Position numbers and translations under genes: made by a program
Notes under the pieces: model-generated
Seen by the model: the letters and a program-made list of their open reading frames with translations, nothing else
The model's database searches: none
Told to the model about the DNA's origin: nothing
Part shown: piece after piece, positions 1-10,179 of the stretch
Layout: every line of letters starts with the position of its first letter
Numbering within the stretch: position 1 is the first letter of the stretch
Source: Apiotrichum sp. Y4204
Taxonomy: Eukaryota > Basidiomycota > Tremellomycetes > Trichosporonales > Trichosporonaceae
Direction: 5' to 3'
Assembly: GCA_025531455.1 (NCBI GenBank)
Contig: JAMYHL010000069.1
Coordinates: 186,001 to 250,000 of the forward strand
DNA length: 64,000 nucleotides

Positions 1-142
1 TAGGCCAGCCAAATCAAATCCTCTACACTTACCTGTACGTCTGACTAACAGCCTCGTGTGGTCTGACAGCAGTCACACCGAAGAGAACCGTGTCAACTAT
101 CTCTTGACCCCTTCGCCTCAAGGTGACTTGTGCGTCGCCAAG

Positions 143-1137
143 ATGTTTCCGCCCCCGCGAACTGGTGCAACTTCGAGCTCATCACTACCAACGATGACCA
201 ATCACAAACACAACACCGTCCGCTGTGAAGCATCGCGTGATCTTAGGTGGACAATTGAGAACACTGGTGTTCAGCATCCGACTTACAAGATCGTCAACCA
301 GGATGACACGCCTTTGTACCAGATCTCCAAGCCCAACCCTCACGCAGATTGGTGGACAATGTTCTATTTCAAGTACGCTGGACACCAGATCCCTCCCCGT
401 CGTGTTGAGTTTGGCAAGGTCTCCAAGAATCCTCCTGAGAAGGGCGGAGGCACCCGTATCACCATTACCGGCAAGTCAGAAGATGAAAAGCAGGTCTGGC
501 AAACCCTCGGTGTGGGCAACGAAGACTGTGTTGAGTGGGTAGTCTGTTGTGCGGCTCTCAACCTTCTCGAGTGAGTCTGTCGGATGCTATGTTGCGGAGC
601 GCGCAAATGTGAATTAACACCAGTGACCAAATCCTCCTCGCTGCGGAACGCAAGCAGACTGGCGCAGGACCCGCTTCAACGGCTCCGTCCCCGGCCTTGG
701 CCGCAACTGGACCTGCTGCGTCACGTCCCGAGCCTCGTCGGCAAGGCTCCTCAAATGGACGGATGGGCCCTGGCATCGCTTCGACTGGACCTGGTATTGC
801 GTCCACAGGTCCTGGATTCCGTGGACCGTCACCTCAGCACCCTATGGGTGGGCCGGGTCCCCGCCCGCCGATGGGTATGGGTCCTGGAGGCCCGCAAGGC
901 CGTCCGCCAATGGGTGCACCCCAGCAGATGCAACACCCGCCACCCCATCAGATGCAGCGTCCCCCGCCGCAACAGATGCAACGCCCGCCACCCCATCAGA
1001 TGCAGCGTCCGCCGCAGCAGATGTACTCTCCGCCGCCTCAACAACAGCCCGGTTACAACCCGAACATGCGTCCACCCCCTGCTGCCCAGGCTGGCATGAT
1101 GCATAGCTCACCTCAGCCAAACGGCAGGAGATTCTAA
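143..1137 (+). CDS. Conserved fungal protein of unknown function with P/Q-rich tail
   Basis: Two exons are supported, 143-570 and 624-1137 (intron GTGAGT...CAG, about 313 aa). Residues ~30-140 form a compact conserved domain containing YKIVNQDDTPLYQISKPNP and a W/F-rich stretch followed by GHQIPPRRVEFGKV; I recognise this as a conserved fungal hypothetical family but know no function. It runs across the intron into DDQILLAAERKQ. The C-terminus is low complexity, rich in Pro, Gly, Gln and Met, with imperfect PPPHQMQR-type repeats, and is probably disordered. The start is uncertain: ATG 143 follows a possible intron end, the frame stays open upstream to about 56, and further exons may lie left of the window. 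The stop (TAA) at 1135-1137 is clear. Confidence 0.6.
925..1041 (+). repeat. 24-nt imperfect tandem repeat coding QMQ(R/H)PPP(H/Q)
   Basis: Units starting CAGATG recur at 925, 949, 973, 997 (21 nt, shortened) and 1018. Alternate units are more alike (925 with 973, 949 with 997), suggesting a 48-nt higher-order duplication inside the P/Q-rich tail. Confidence 0.8.
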
Positions 1138-1597
1138 GAGGTTCGCGGTCTGTATGCGACGTTGCCCGATGGCGAACCGGCAAGCGGTGCAGTGCGGGCC
1201 ACACTCCTCTCGAGAAGCCCCGTATTACATTGCAGACCATTATACGTCGACCTCTGCCCTCACGTTCCAACCATGTCGTCACGAGTTCTTGGGTTCCTGG
1301 TGAACCTTTGGATCCATATCACTATACCTGTCTGAAAGCCGGATTCTGGACATTTGCCCTTCGTCGATTTTGTCGTTTTGGTATACCCCCTACATACATA
1401 CCATGCAAAATGCAAACTGATTACGACTATGTTTGTATCCATGTCATGAGCAAGATGTTTGTGATGGGGGGGAGTGAAGTAGAGCAGCGCATATTGAGCT
1501 GCTGAGTAGCTTCAACGCAAGCTCAAGGGCAGATGGGGAATCTGAAGAACATGTGCGTGGTTCCCGCCATGAACATCAATCGCTGAAACAAGCTTCT
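1138..1597. other. Convergent 3' intergenic region
   Basis: About 460 bases between two converging stop codons. Presumably both 3' UTRs; no conserved coding frame, RNA gene or repeat seen. Confidence 0.5.
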
Positions 1598-2497
1598 CTA
1601 CGAGACATTCATCACAGCCGCACCAAAGTCATCTCCTACACCCCAGTCGTCCATTAAGCGTTTTACTTCCCCCATGTCGCCGCGATGATTGTAGCGTCCA
1701 TAATGCGGCACCCGGGCCGTGATATCACTCATGATAGTAAACTTGCGCTCCGAATCTAACAACGGTCGTCGGAGTCGTTCGGTAACCTATCGAGATGAGT
1801 AAAGCAGGAAACAGCAGGTACGAGGCATACATACCTTCTTTTGGAAACTGGGCACATCCCCCCAGCTCTCGCTCTTGATCACAGCCATGTATCGATCGAC
1901 AGCCTTGCCCCCTCCCTCGAGACAGATGAGACCAGGCTTGCCCGCGAGAACAAAGCCTGTCAGCCGAAACCGGGGAGCGTACTCGACAAGGTCGCGAACC
2001 TTGTCCTTCGAGTCCAGGCCAGGGAGCCACAGCCACACGCGCGACAGCGGCCCGTCGTCAACCACCTCATCCTCGACTACCGGCTGCGCATTCCGCTCCT
2101 CCACCACGGCCGCGAGTTCCGTGCCCATCGAACGGACGTGTTCCAGCGCCTCCATGATCGCGTCGCTTGCCGGCTGGTCCTCCGTTGGCTGAGGAACACT
2201 CGCTTCCAGCTGGGAAAACTCGGCGCGCGGGAGGAATGGCGGTTGTCGGACAGAGATACGCGCCGGTGCATCCAGGTACAGCGTGACTGCCACCTCGAGA
2301 TGGCGGGGCGTGTCGTTCGAGTCCTCGATCGGTAGACATACCGCCAAATCCAACGGTCCGCTTGGCCGATGTTCCTCGCCGGCCTCCGCTGCAGACAAGG
2401 CATGCTGCGCAGCCTCGCTCAGCTCCAGCTCGCCAGGAAGAGGGTACATTGCTGAAAGGAGCTGGAGCGCTCCCAGCACATCGTCCGTTCGCGGCAT
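1598..2497 (-). CDS. RWD domain + DUF1115 protein (RWDD2-like)
   Basis: Two exons on the minus strand, 2497-1835 and 1786-1598, joined in phase 0 across a 48-nt GTATGT...TAG intron (283 aa). The N-terminus (ALQLLSAMYPLPGELEL) looks like an RWD domain, a fold used for protein-protein contacts. The C-terminal ~120 residues match the DUF1115 region of RWDD2: WLWLPGLDSKDK, then FRLTGFVLAGKPGLICLEG, then PSFQKK joined across the intron to VTERLRRPLL and later HYGRYNHRGDMGEV. ATG 2497 is the first in-frame ATG and has a purine at -3; the frame stays open upstream without an ATG. Molecular function is unknown in the family. It shares a short divergent promoter with the serpin gene. Confidence 0.8.
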
Positions 2498-2867
2498 TGC
2501 GCGGAGTGGTTGCCGACAGGAGAAGCTGGGAAGATTGGAGAGGCGGGCGCCAGCGTGCTGTACACTGCCTTTCAAGGCAAGGTTTTCACGGAGACGGTGT
2601 TGGCGTGACGGGGTGCCAGGGGGTATACCGTACGCCGTACCTGCCGTGACGAGCGATGGAGACTAAATGGATCGAGAAAGAAACGCAGAGATGTAACCTG
2701 GTCGCTCACTTGAAGACGGACTTTTGCGAGTCATGCGCTAGTACCAGTCATGCTCTGGAATCCAGTAGCCGCCCGAATTTCAGGGGCCCCGCGCCAAGTC
2801 GCGTTTCTTCAAATATCGAGCGGGACCCCGCCCCTCACGCCCATATCCTCAGTCTCTTGTCCACACA
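2498..2867. promoter_or_regulatory. Divergent promoter, RWDD2-like / serpin
   Basis: A 370-base gap between two divergent start codons must hold both promoters. No TATA box or named operator could be assigned. Confidence 0.4.
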
Positions 2868-4130
2868 ATGCAGCGTACCACGCACCCCCGGCCAAACCCC
2901 AAGCTTCTGCGCCACTTCCCAAACGGCCTCAGGTGGCCAGTCAGCGCCCTCTGTGCCCGGTGGGCCGCGACGCTCGAGGACGGGAAGAGCACGACGTTCT
3001 CGCCCGCCGGTGCGTGGCCCGTCCTCGCCATCCTCGCGGCCGGGGCGGCCGAAGACGTGCGCCCGCCGCTTGAGGAGACGCTCGGCATGTCCGCCGACAA
3101 GGCGCTACCCCTTGCCGGCCGGCTTATCACGTGGCTTAGCGGAGTGAATGAGGATATTGATCGAGAAGACGGGGAAGAAGGAGATGGCGAATGGGAACGG
3201 AAACGCCGGCGGGTGGAACCGAGGCACGGAGTTGCCGCCGCGCTCGGCCTGTGGGTCACGGACGACATATGCGTCAAGGACGCGTTCCGGGAGTCTCTTC
3301 CGCCTGATACACTGGAGAGGCTCAGCGGGTCAGCCGCGGATGCTGCACGCCTCAACAGCTGGGCGAACTCCCATACCCAAGGGCTTATCCCGAGCTTTCC
3401 CGTGCAGATTCCAATTCGGACGCAGGTGGGTCTGCTAGCCAGCGCGATTTCGCTCAAGACGGAATGGCAGCAGACATTCTCAGAGCACGACGGGGTGCTT
3501 CACCGCACGACCGAAGGCGCGAGGATTATCCGCGCCTCGCCTGAGGTCACGCTTGTGTGCATCGCTGCCAAGTATGACATTGACATCCACCTCGTGCTCG
3601 GGAAGGAAGGCGCGGCACCCGCCGAGGTGATCCCCCTCGGACTGAACGCGCTGAGCTTCCGGCCGCTCAAGAACGATAAGAACAACCCCGACGGCCTGGA
3701 CGCGCCGGGGCTGCGCACCGAGATGCGGACGGAGGTAATGAAGGGTAAGCCCATGCCCAAGGTGCATCTCCGCCTCCCGCCGTTCGATATCACGGCCGAG
3801 CACGACCTTATGAGTTGCGGTCTTGGTATCCCCCCGCTGAAAGACACAAACGATTTTCCAAACATCTCAGACGACCCGCTCAGGATCGAAAGTGCCGTTC
3901 AGTTCGCCAAGACCAAGTTCGACAAGGAGGGCTTCAAGGCGGCGGCTGTCACGGCTGCTATTTTTGCGCCCTCTTCTGCCCGCAAACCCAGGGCCCCTCC
4001 GCCCAAGCACGAGGTCCTTCACATCACGATTCAGTTTGACCGCCCGTTCGGGTTCCTCGCAACGGACGCGGTGAGCAGGGCAGTCCTCTTCGCGGGCTGG
4101 GTCGCGGACGGCTTTGACGTCGAGTGGTAG
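2868..4130 (+). CDS. Serpin-fold protein resembling actinobacterial serpins
   Basis: One uninterrupted 420-aa reading frame from ATG 2868, with no intron although most neighbours carry several. Serpin landmarks in order: an N-terminal helix region with ALCARWAATL and FSPAGAWPVLAILAAGA; RLNSWANSHTQGLIPSFP (the 'N-x-W-v-x-x-x-T-x-G-x-I' signature); LLASAISLKTEWQQTF (strand 3A region); hinge EGFKAAAVTAAIFAP before a Pro/Arg-rich reactive-centre loop; and a C-terminal FDRPFGFLA ... VLFAGWVADGF strand 5B. Length fits serpins. The wording (SPAGAWPVLA, FDRPFGFLA, AGWVAD) is closer to actinomycete serpin-like proteins than to animal ones. P14 of the hinge is Phe rather than Thr/Ser, so inhibitory activity is uncertain. 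No signal peptide is visible, so it is probably intracellular. A bacterial origin is inference. Confidence 0.8.
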   Translation: MQRTTHPRPNPKLLRHFPNGLRWPVSALCARWAATLEDGKSTTFSPAGAWPVLAILAAGAAEDVRPPLEETLGMSADKALPLAGRLITWLSGVNEDIDREDGEEGDGEWERKRRRVEPRHGVAAALGLWVTDDICVKDAFRESLPPDTLERLSGSAADAARLNSWANSHTQGLIPSFPVQIPIRTQVGLLASAISLKTEWQQTFSEHDGVLHRTTEGARIIRASPEVTLVCIAAKYDIDIHLVLGKEGAAPAEVIPLGLNALSFRPLKNDKNNPDGLDAPGLRTEMRTEVMKGKPMPKVHLRLPPFDITAEHDLMSCGLGIPPLKDTNDFPNISDDPLRIESAVQFAKTKFDKEGFKAAAVTAAIFAPSSARKPRAPPPKHEVLHITIQFDRPFGFLATDAVSRAVLFAGWVADGFDVEW

Positions 4131-4721
4131 CTAGAGGCATAAGAGAAATAAGACAAGGCGATAGTATCTAAGCCAATAGACAATATGGCGTTTCACAAAG
4201 TCCGACTCTGGTCTTCGGAACACGCGACGTATCCAGCTTACATCTCTTCTGGAATGCGATATCGCCCTTGCGTGCTTGGTGACAATGAAGTTGCGTGTTG
4301 ATAGCTGCTGTGTTCGAGTCCATACAGAACGACTTTTGGCCATGCCCACGCTTGGCCCTCTTCTGGGAACCGGACGCTGGAATGCCAAGCGTCGACAAGA
4401 TCTTGCATGCCGTCGATCCGCCGATCACCTATTTGTCTAGACTGAGGTTAATCATTTCTGCAAGTCGGTAGATCCGTGCAGATCGACACTCTAATTGGTG
4501 GCACGTTCCCCTGTCACTACGTTGATCGCGGATCTCCCAACCCCTGCAGATCCTGTACGGTTATCAGAACGTCAAGAGACAGAGAGTTCAGCCCATTCAG
4601 AGCGGTTAGAGGTCAGTTATTGGACTTATTGCTCCACTGCGTCCCGACATGCGATGTACATTGTAAATAATTATGTAGAATGTTGAATGCTTCCAAAGCT
4701 CTAGGCATCTCCCTACTGTCC
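4131..4721. other. Convergent intergenic region
   Basis: About 590 bases between the converging serpin and LKR/SDH stop codons. Somewhat more AT-rich than the flanking genes; no coding frame, RNA gene or repeat recognised. Confidence 0.5.
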
Positions 4722-7700
4722 TTACGCCCAGGTCTCCTTGACCTCGACACCAATCTCCTGCAGCTCCTCCAGGACGCCCTCCCAGACATCCCTCTCGTAC
4801 GGCCCACGCACACCGCGGCAGGCGACCTGTCCGTCGGCGACGCGGAGCGCGGCAAACGCAAGTGTGCACCCGACAGTCACGCTCATGGCACTCGCGTTGT
4901 CGTCACCGTTGCACAGCAGCGCGGCGGTAACCGTCTGTTCGGGTGTTCCCTCCGGCGCGCCCTTCGGGACGAGCTTGAACGCGTGGTGGAGAAGCACGCT
5001 GTCGTACTCTCCAGGTGCGTAAGCGAGCTTGCCAGCGAGGAGGGCTGCAAAGAGGTCGATCGGGGTGTTCATTCCCGGTACGCTCGGTGCGGCAGGCGCT
5101 CCGGGCGCGTTTCCAGGGAGGAGGGAGAACCTGCGGGGTCAGAGAATGCAAAACCTGGAGAGTATCAATGAGTGACTTACCATTCAAGAGCCTGCATAGC
5201 CTCCTCGTTGTTTCCGAGGACGTCCTTGACGGCAGCGCCGAGGTCCGCAGTCTTCACCTCTGTTCCGATGCTCTGGGATACGCTGGCGGCGAGGAGCTCA
5301 GGCCACGACTTGACACCATTGGACAAGGGGGTCTGAGAGAGTAGTCCGAGGCGGCGGAACGAGTCAAGGAGGGAGGAGAAGCCCTGGTAGCGCAGTGTTC
5401 CACGGAACAGGTCACGCAGACCATCGACAGGTCCGAGGCCGTACTTCTCGGCGTAAGGCATGGAGTCGCGGTTTGCGAGACCCTCAAGAGCGAGGCCCTT
5501 CCAGAGGGGAGTCTTGGGGAAGTGCTGAGCCAGGAGATCCTTTCCGGCGACGCTCTGGATCTTGCCATCAAGCTTGTAGTGAGCGTCGTTGAGAGCCGCA
5601 GTGAGCACCGCCTTGGGGCTCCACGAGAACTTGTAGCCCAGCGGGTTGTTGCTGGCCGCTGGTTCTGGGAGGCCGCCGCACCACGAGACGAAGGAGGTCA
5701 CGCGCTTGTTCTCCTTCTGCACGCGCTCGAGAATGCGCATAGCTGCCATGGAGTCAATTCCGGGGTCAAGGCCGCATTCTCCGAGAAGGAGGACATCACG
5801 CGCCTCAGCTCTGCGAGTGTTAGTTTGTCAATCGAGGAAAGAGTGCAACTACTCACTCTGCGTTCAACTCCTTCATCTCCGGCGAGATGTAAGACGCGGT
5901 CACGAGGTGGCGGCCGTGCTTGATACAGTGGCGGGCAACCTTGGTGTGCATAGGTGCGGGGAGGAGGGAAACCACGACGTCGGCAGCGGCGACAGCCTCG
6001 CCAACCGCGCGGTCGTCAGAGACATCGAGGCTGGCAGTAGTGACATGCTCGCGGCCGGCAGCGAGAGCGTTCGCTTCGATGGTGTTGTTGCTCGCTGAGG
6101 GGTCAGCATCACAAAAATGCCGTTACACATACCAATTGTAAGCCTGACATCGGGGCGCTTGAGGAAGACGTCCACCGCCGGGCCAGCGACGAGTCCACTG
6201 CCGAGGAGGAGAATCTTCTTCGGCTGGGGGATGCCGTTGGCGGTGAGCTTGTGCGAGGCACGCCAGCTGTTGACCTTCTTCTGCAGCCAGTCGTGCTCGG
6301 GCTGGAGAACGCCCTTCTCGACAATACGCGCGCGCTGGAGCGTCGCCTCAATCTCGTCGTTCTTCGGGGCAACACCGTCCGAGTTCTCGAGGGCGCGGGC
6401 GACGTATGGAAGGAGACACTTGGAGAAATGCGCCGAGGCATCAATGGCTGGGGTCAGCTAAACGCAAATGGAGTCAGAAGCTCACGGAGTTCGGTGGGGA
6501 GAATGTCCGTGGAGCCGACGAGAATCCCGCCAGGCCCCTTGAACGAGGGGCTGTCAATGCTGGTCGTGTGGTTCATAAACTCGAGAGCACCCTGGCGTCA
6601 GCTTTGTACTTCACACCATGATCTCACCTCAAGGTCACAGGTCACGTCCTGCACAGTGACCATCTTCTGCTTGCCGCCAGCAGACTGAATCATCTTGTCC
6701 GTGGCTTCGTTGGTCATGATACGCGGGTACCCGGGGGCCCAACCGGCACCGTGGATGAGGGTGGTAAGGTAGGGCGCAATCTTCTCGGTGAAGACGCTGT
6801 GGTAGAGGTCGGGCGACTTATAGTACTCGTTCCTGTCGTATCCGCCGCCCTTGATGCGCTCGAAGTAGGCCTTTGGCGGGATCTGGCACGCGTACACCTA
6901 CCTGTCAGCTACAGGTATCTAGTTTGAACTCACCTTTGATTTACCCTTCAGAGAGGGAAGGTCCTGCCAGTCAACCCAGGTGGCGCCGAGCGCGTCCAGC
7001 ATGTCCTTGGAGCCAGTTGACACGTTCCCGGCTCTGCTTGTTAGCCAGAGTCCCACACCCACGCTAGCTACTCACCCCGTCAGACCGATGATGACCGGGC
7101 CCTGGCTCGTCTCAGGCGCCTTCTCACAGGCCTCACCGCACTCCTTAAGCGCGGCCTTGAACTCCTCAAGGGTCGAGAACGAGTAGGGGCGGGGAAGGTG
7201 CTGCGATCAGTTTGGCTCAGGCTTCATGCAGCTCACCAGAAGAGGATGAGCAACTCCACGTTCAAGGAGTCCCAGGCCAGTAAGGCAGAGCGCTTCACCG
7301 GCACCTACGGCTCCAGCATACCACCCGAAGGCGGCGACGCGCTTCAGCGTACCATCCTTGGTAGGGGCGGTGAGGAGCTCGTGGTCGATGAGAGTCTCGC
7401 CCTCGGCCTGAGCCAGGAAGGAGGACAGGAGACCAGTGTTGTAAGGCTGTACGTCAGTAAGTGCGCAAAGTCGGAAAGATCACTCCTGAGAGTGGTAACC
7501 AAGCTCTGACGTTGGGAAATTGGCGTCTTCTTCGGTGGCAGTTCAATGACAGACACCGATCATCACCACAAACCGCAACCATCCAGATTCTCAAGTAACT
7601 CACCTGACCCTTGTGCGTGTGGCTGAACATCATCCAAGTGCGCTTCTTTCCCTGCCCCTCCGCAATGATGTCGTGCACGACCTCGACCTGGGGCTCCTTA

Positions 7701-8036
7701 ATACCCAGGACAACATCGACGCTTGGCGACAGCTTGGGGACGATACGCGCGCCGGCCTGTGGTTAGCCCTGAATTTCGGACTCAACTTACAGCCTCGTAC
7801 GCGGCGTCGGGGAAGCAGCGGCGGGCACAGCTCTCGACCTCAATGTCGTTCTTGGCCGCAAGGTCCTTAACAGCTTCCGGGGTGAGTGGTGCGCGGCGCT
7901 CCCAGACGCGGCGCGGGTCCTCGCGGCGCATGCCTAGTGTGGCGAGGAGGGCGCTGCTGCAAGACAGAGACCGGCGGGAGAGGGTGGTGGAGTTGAGGAG
8001 CCGTGAAGAGGGCCGTAGTTGAGAGACGTAGACCAT
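4722..8036 (-). CDS. Bifunctional lysine-ketoglutarate reductase / saccharopine dehydrogenase, mitochondrial
   Basis: Eleven exons: 8036-7791, 7756-7604, 7446-7237, 7200-7076, 7033-6934, 6897-6628, 6591-6486, 6447-6133, 6094-5857, 5810-5181 and 5130-4722. They total 2802 nt (933 aa; human AASS has 926). Introns are mostly 34-50 nt, one is 157. Residues 1-~35 (Arg/Ser/Leu-rich, no acidic residue) look like a mitochondrial presequence. The LKR half follows: [49 protein letters not shown], and [20 protein letters not shown]. The SDH half begins [20 protein letters not shown] (Rossmann loop), then [21 protein letters not shown], and [15 protein letters not shown] before the Lys9-type C-terminal domain. 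Together these domains convert lysine to alpha-aminoadipic semialdehyde via saccharopine, as in animal and plant lysine catabolism. The fused order plus presequence points to degradation rather than fungal lysine biosynthesis (inference). Confidence 0.9.
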
Positions 8037-9066
8037 TGTGAGTGATAGATTCGTTAGTTGAGATGAGAGAGAAAGAGAAAGAGAGATCAAACGTCTTCTT
8101 GAGCATCTCTGCGCTTCGGCAGCACAGACGGTGCTTGCCCATCATGTCACCTGTTGCTTTCCCGGCCAACGCGGAGGACACGGAGCTGCTGGAGCAGGGC
8201 ATGCGGAGCAACGTTTTCTTGAGATAGCAGGGGAGGAGGGGGTTATGACCGAGACACGCGCCGAAACGAGACAGGGCGCGCAGTGTAATCTACGATCCCA
8301 TGGAATCGCGCGCGCCGGAGAGCCCAGTACGTCCAGTACCCCACAAAAACACGGGGAAGCTAGTGACGGGGGCCACAACAAAACGACGTCACCACTGTCG
8401 GTTATCTCCTGCTTATTAGGATAACAGGTAATGAATACTATCGTCTTATTTGCCACTCATTAGAAATTTTATCAGTGGCTATAATGGTGCCTTCAATTCG
8501 CGTTTGTAACCCCAATCGGCGCTTAGCCGGACACACAATTCCGCGGAGGGTAAATTCCGGGGGCTACAACCAGAGAGCCAGCCGGGAAAAGCAAACCCAT
8601 ACAAGCGACAGCCCACGGCAGGCAAGCCATGCAAGCTTAAGCCGATCAAGCCACTTCCTACCAACGTGGGCGCGGGCGGATCTCGCGATCTCGAATATCA
8701 GGCCGGAAACTCAGAGTTTAGAAGGCCAGCAGGCCAGCAGGCCAGCAGCTACATAATGAAACCAGACGCCCCCAGACAGCGGCCATGGGCCAGCGGTGCA
8801 GCGGCTTGAGATATCAGTTTGGTTCCGTTACCTAATCACTTGACACTAGACACTCCGTTTCGGAATCACGTGGTCCAAGTTTCAAGTTGATGAAGGTCCA
8901 GTCAACTCCCGTATATCCTTGTCGATCCAGTGCCCTGAAGATTGGATTGGAGCCAAACATCCCAGTGCAAGATGAGGTGTGCGATCATTGCAATCCGTAT
9001 CGCGGAATTTCTCTGACGTCGACTTTGATTTGTGCTTCTCCTATTGAAACATTGTCCATCTCTTCA
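8037..9066. promoter_or_regulatory. Divergent intergenic region, LKR/SDH and head/coil protein
   Basis: About 1 kb between divergent start codons. It contains an 8-nt AGGCCAGC motif in three tandem copies near 8723-8747 and a purine-rich GAGA stretch at 8063-8086 just upstream of the LKR/SDH start. No gene recognised. Confidence 0.4.
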
Positions 9067-10068
9067 ATGACAAGTCCCCTCGACAACCTCCAGCAACAGA
9101 TCTGGAACGAGCGCAGCGGGCGCAGAGACCGCTATCTCCTCGTCTCGCAAGTGCGCGACGAGCGGTGGCAGGTCTCGCTGTGGAGCAACTCTGCCGAGGG
9201 GAGCAAGGTATGGGCCGGAGAAGGCGATGTGAGTCTGTCAAACCATGACATGAGTGGCAGTGGTTGTTCAGCTAGCCCCGCTCTCACTTAGTGTGTCGTC
9301 ACACGTCTCTAACGCGCTTCTGACCATGTAGGACACCCGTGCTCAAGAGCTCGCGGACGCTATCGTCGGAGGAATGACGCATATCGAGGAACGACCACGC
9401 GGCGGAGGGCTCAAGGTGCGTCAGGATAATTGCTTCCCGATATATCCACGCGGCTCACACTTGGCAGCTGTTCATCCACGTCCCCAAGCCCTCTGTCACT
9501 GTCTACCTCGACCAGGAAGAGACAGGGACACACCTTTCCGAGCTCGTGGACGCGAGCTTTGCAGTAGGTGGTTACATCGACGCGTGAGACTGATTCTCAG
9601 ATGCTTTCAAAACCCAGGACTGATACTTGTATGACCATCGTCTGGCCCCACTAACATTCAGCCGAAGTGCGATCTCTGAACACCCAGCTGGGAGAAAAAG
9701 AAGTGGGTGCTGTATCCTGATCAAAATTGACCACCGAGGCGGAAATCGCTTCCTTGACTGCTAAGCTCCTTTCGCTCCGTGCTACCATTTCACGGCAGAC
9801 AGCCACAGGACCAAAGCGTGATGGTACGTACATCTTGAGGACGATGCTGAATTCAGGCCCTGTCGGTGGTGTGCGGCCAAATGCTCCCCCGCCAGCAGCT
9901 CTCAATCGGCTGCAGCCCAACCAGAAGAGGTGAGTGCTGCTCTTGAGTAGTTCTAATGACAGGCGCAAACTTGTTGAAGAGGAGTTTGCAGGGAGTGATG
10001 ATTCCGATGAGGACGACGATGATGAGGCAGATGACGATGACGAGGAAGAATACGACGACGACGACTAG
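9067..10068 (+). CDS. Small beta-head + coiled-coil + acidic-tail protein, possibly XRCC4-superfamily
   Basis: Seven short exons fit one frame: 9067-9228, 9332-9415, 9468-9567, 9662-9702, 9739-9823, 9857-9929 and 9963-10068 (216 aa). Residues 10-115 alternate strands like a small beta-barrel head (RYLLVSQVRDERWQVSLWS, KVWAGEGD, LKLFIHVPKPSVTVYLDQE). Residues ~118-155 form a heptad coil (VRSLNTQLGEKE then EIASLTAKLLSLRATI). A Pro/Ala linker and a very acidic Asp/Glu tail follow. A head with a W-x-G turn, a coil and a charged tail is the plan of XRCC4/XLF/PAXX end-joining factors, but identity is low and this is inference. Weak points: the intron 9703-9738 ends CCGAG rather than CAG, and the exon 3 donor has an alternative 4 bases upstream. 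Confidence 0.55.
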
Positions 10069-10179
10069 AGCAAATGTTCGTTCATCAGTCTACTTGAGTT
10101 CAACTCACTGTGCTTTTTCCAGGATCACTACGGCCTTCGTTGTATGTAACTAAGTATGCATATACATCGTCTCTATGTC

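Noticed and set aside
4300..4330. GTTCGAGTCC resembling a tRNA T-loop
   Set aside because: The flanking 5-bp stem does not pair and no D-arm or anticodon arm lies upstream.
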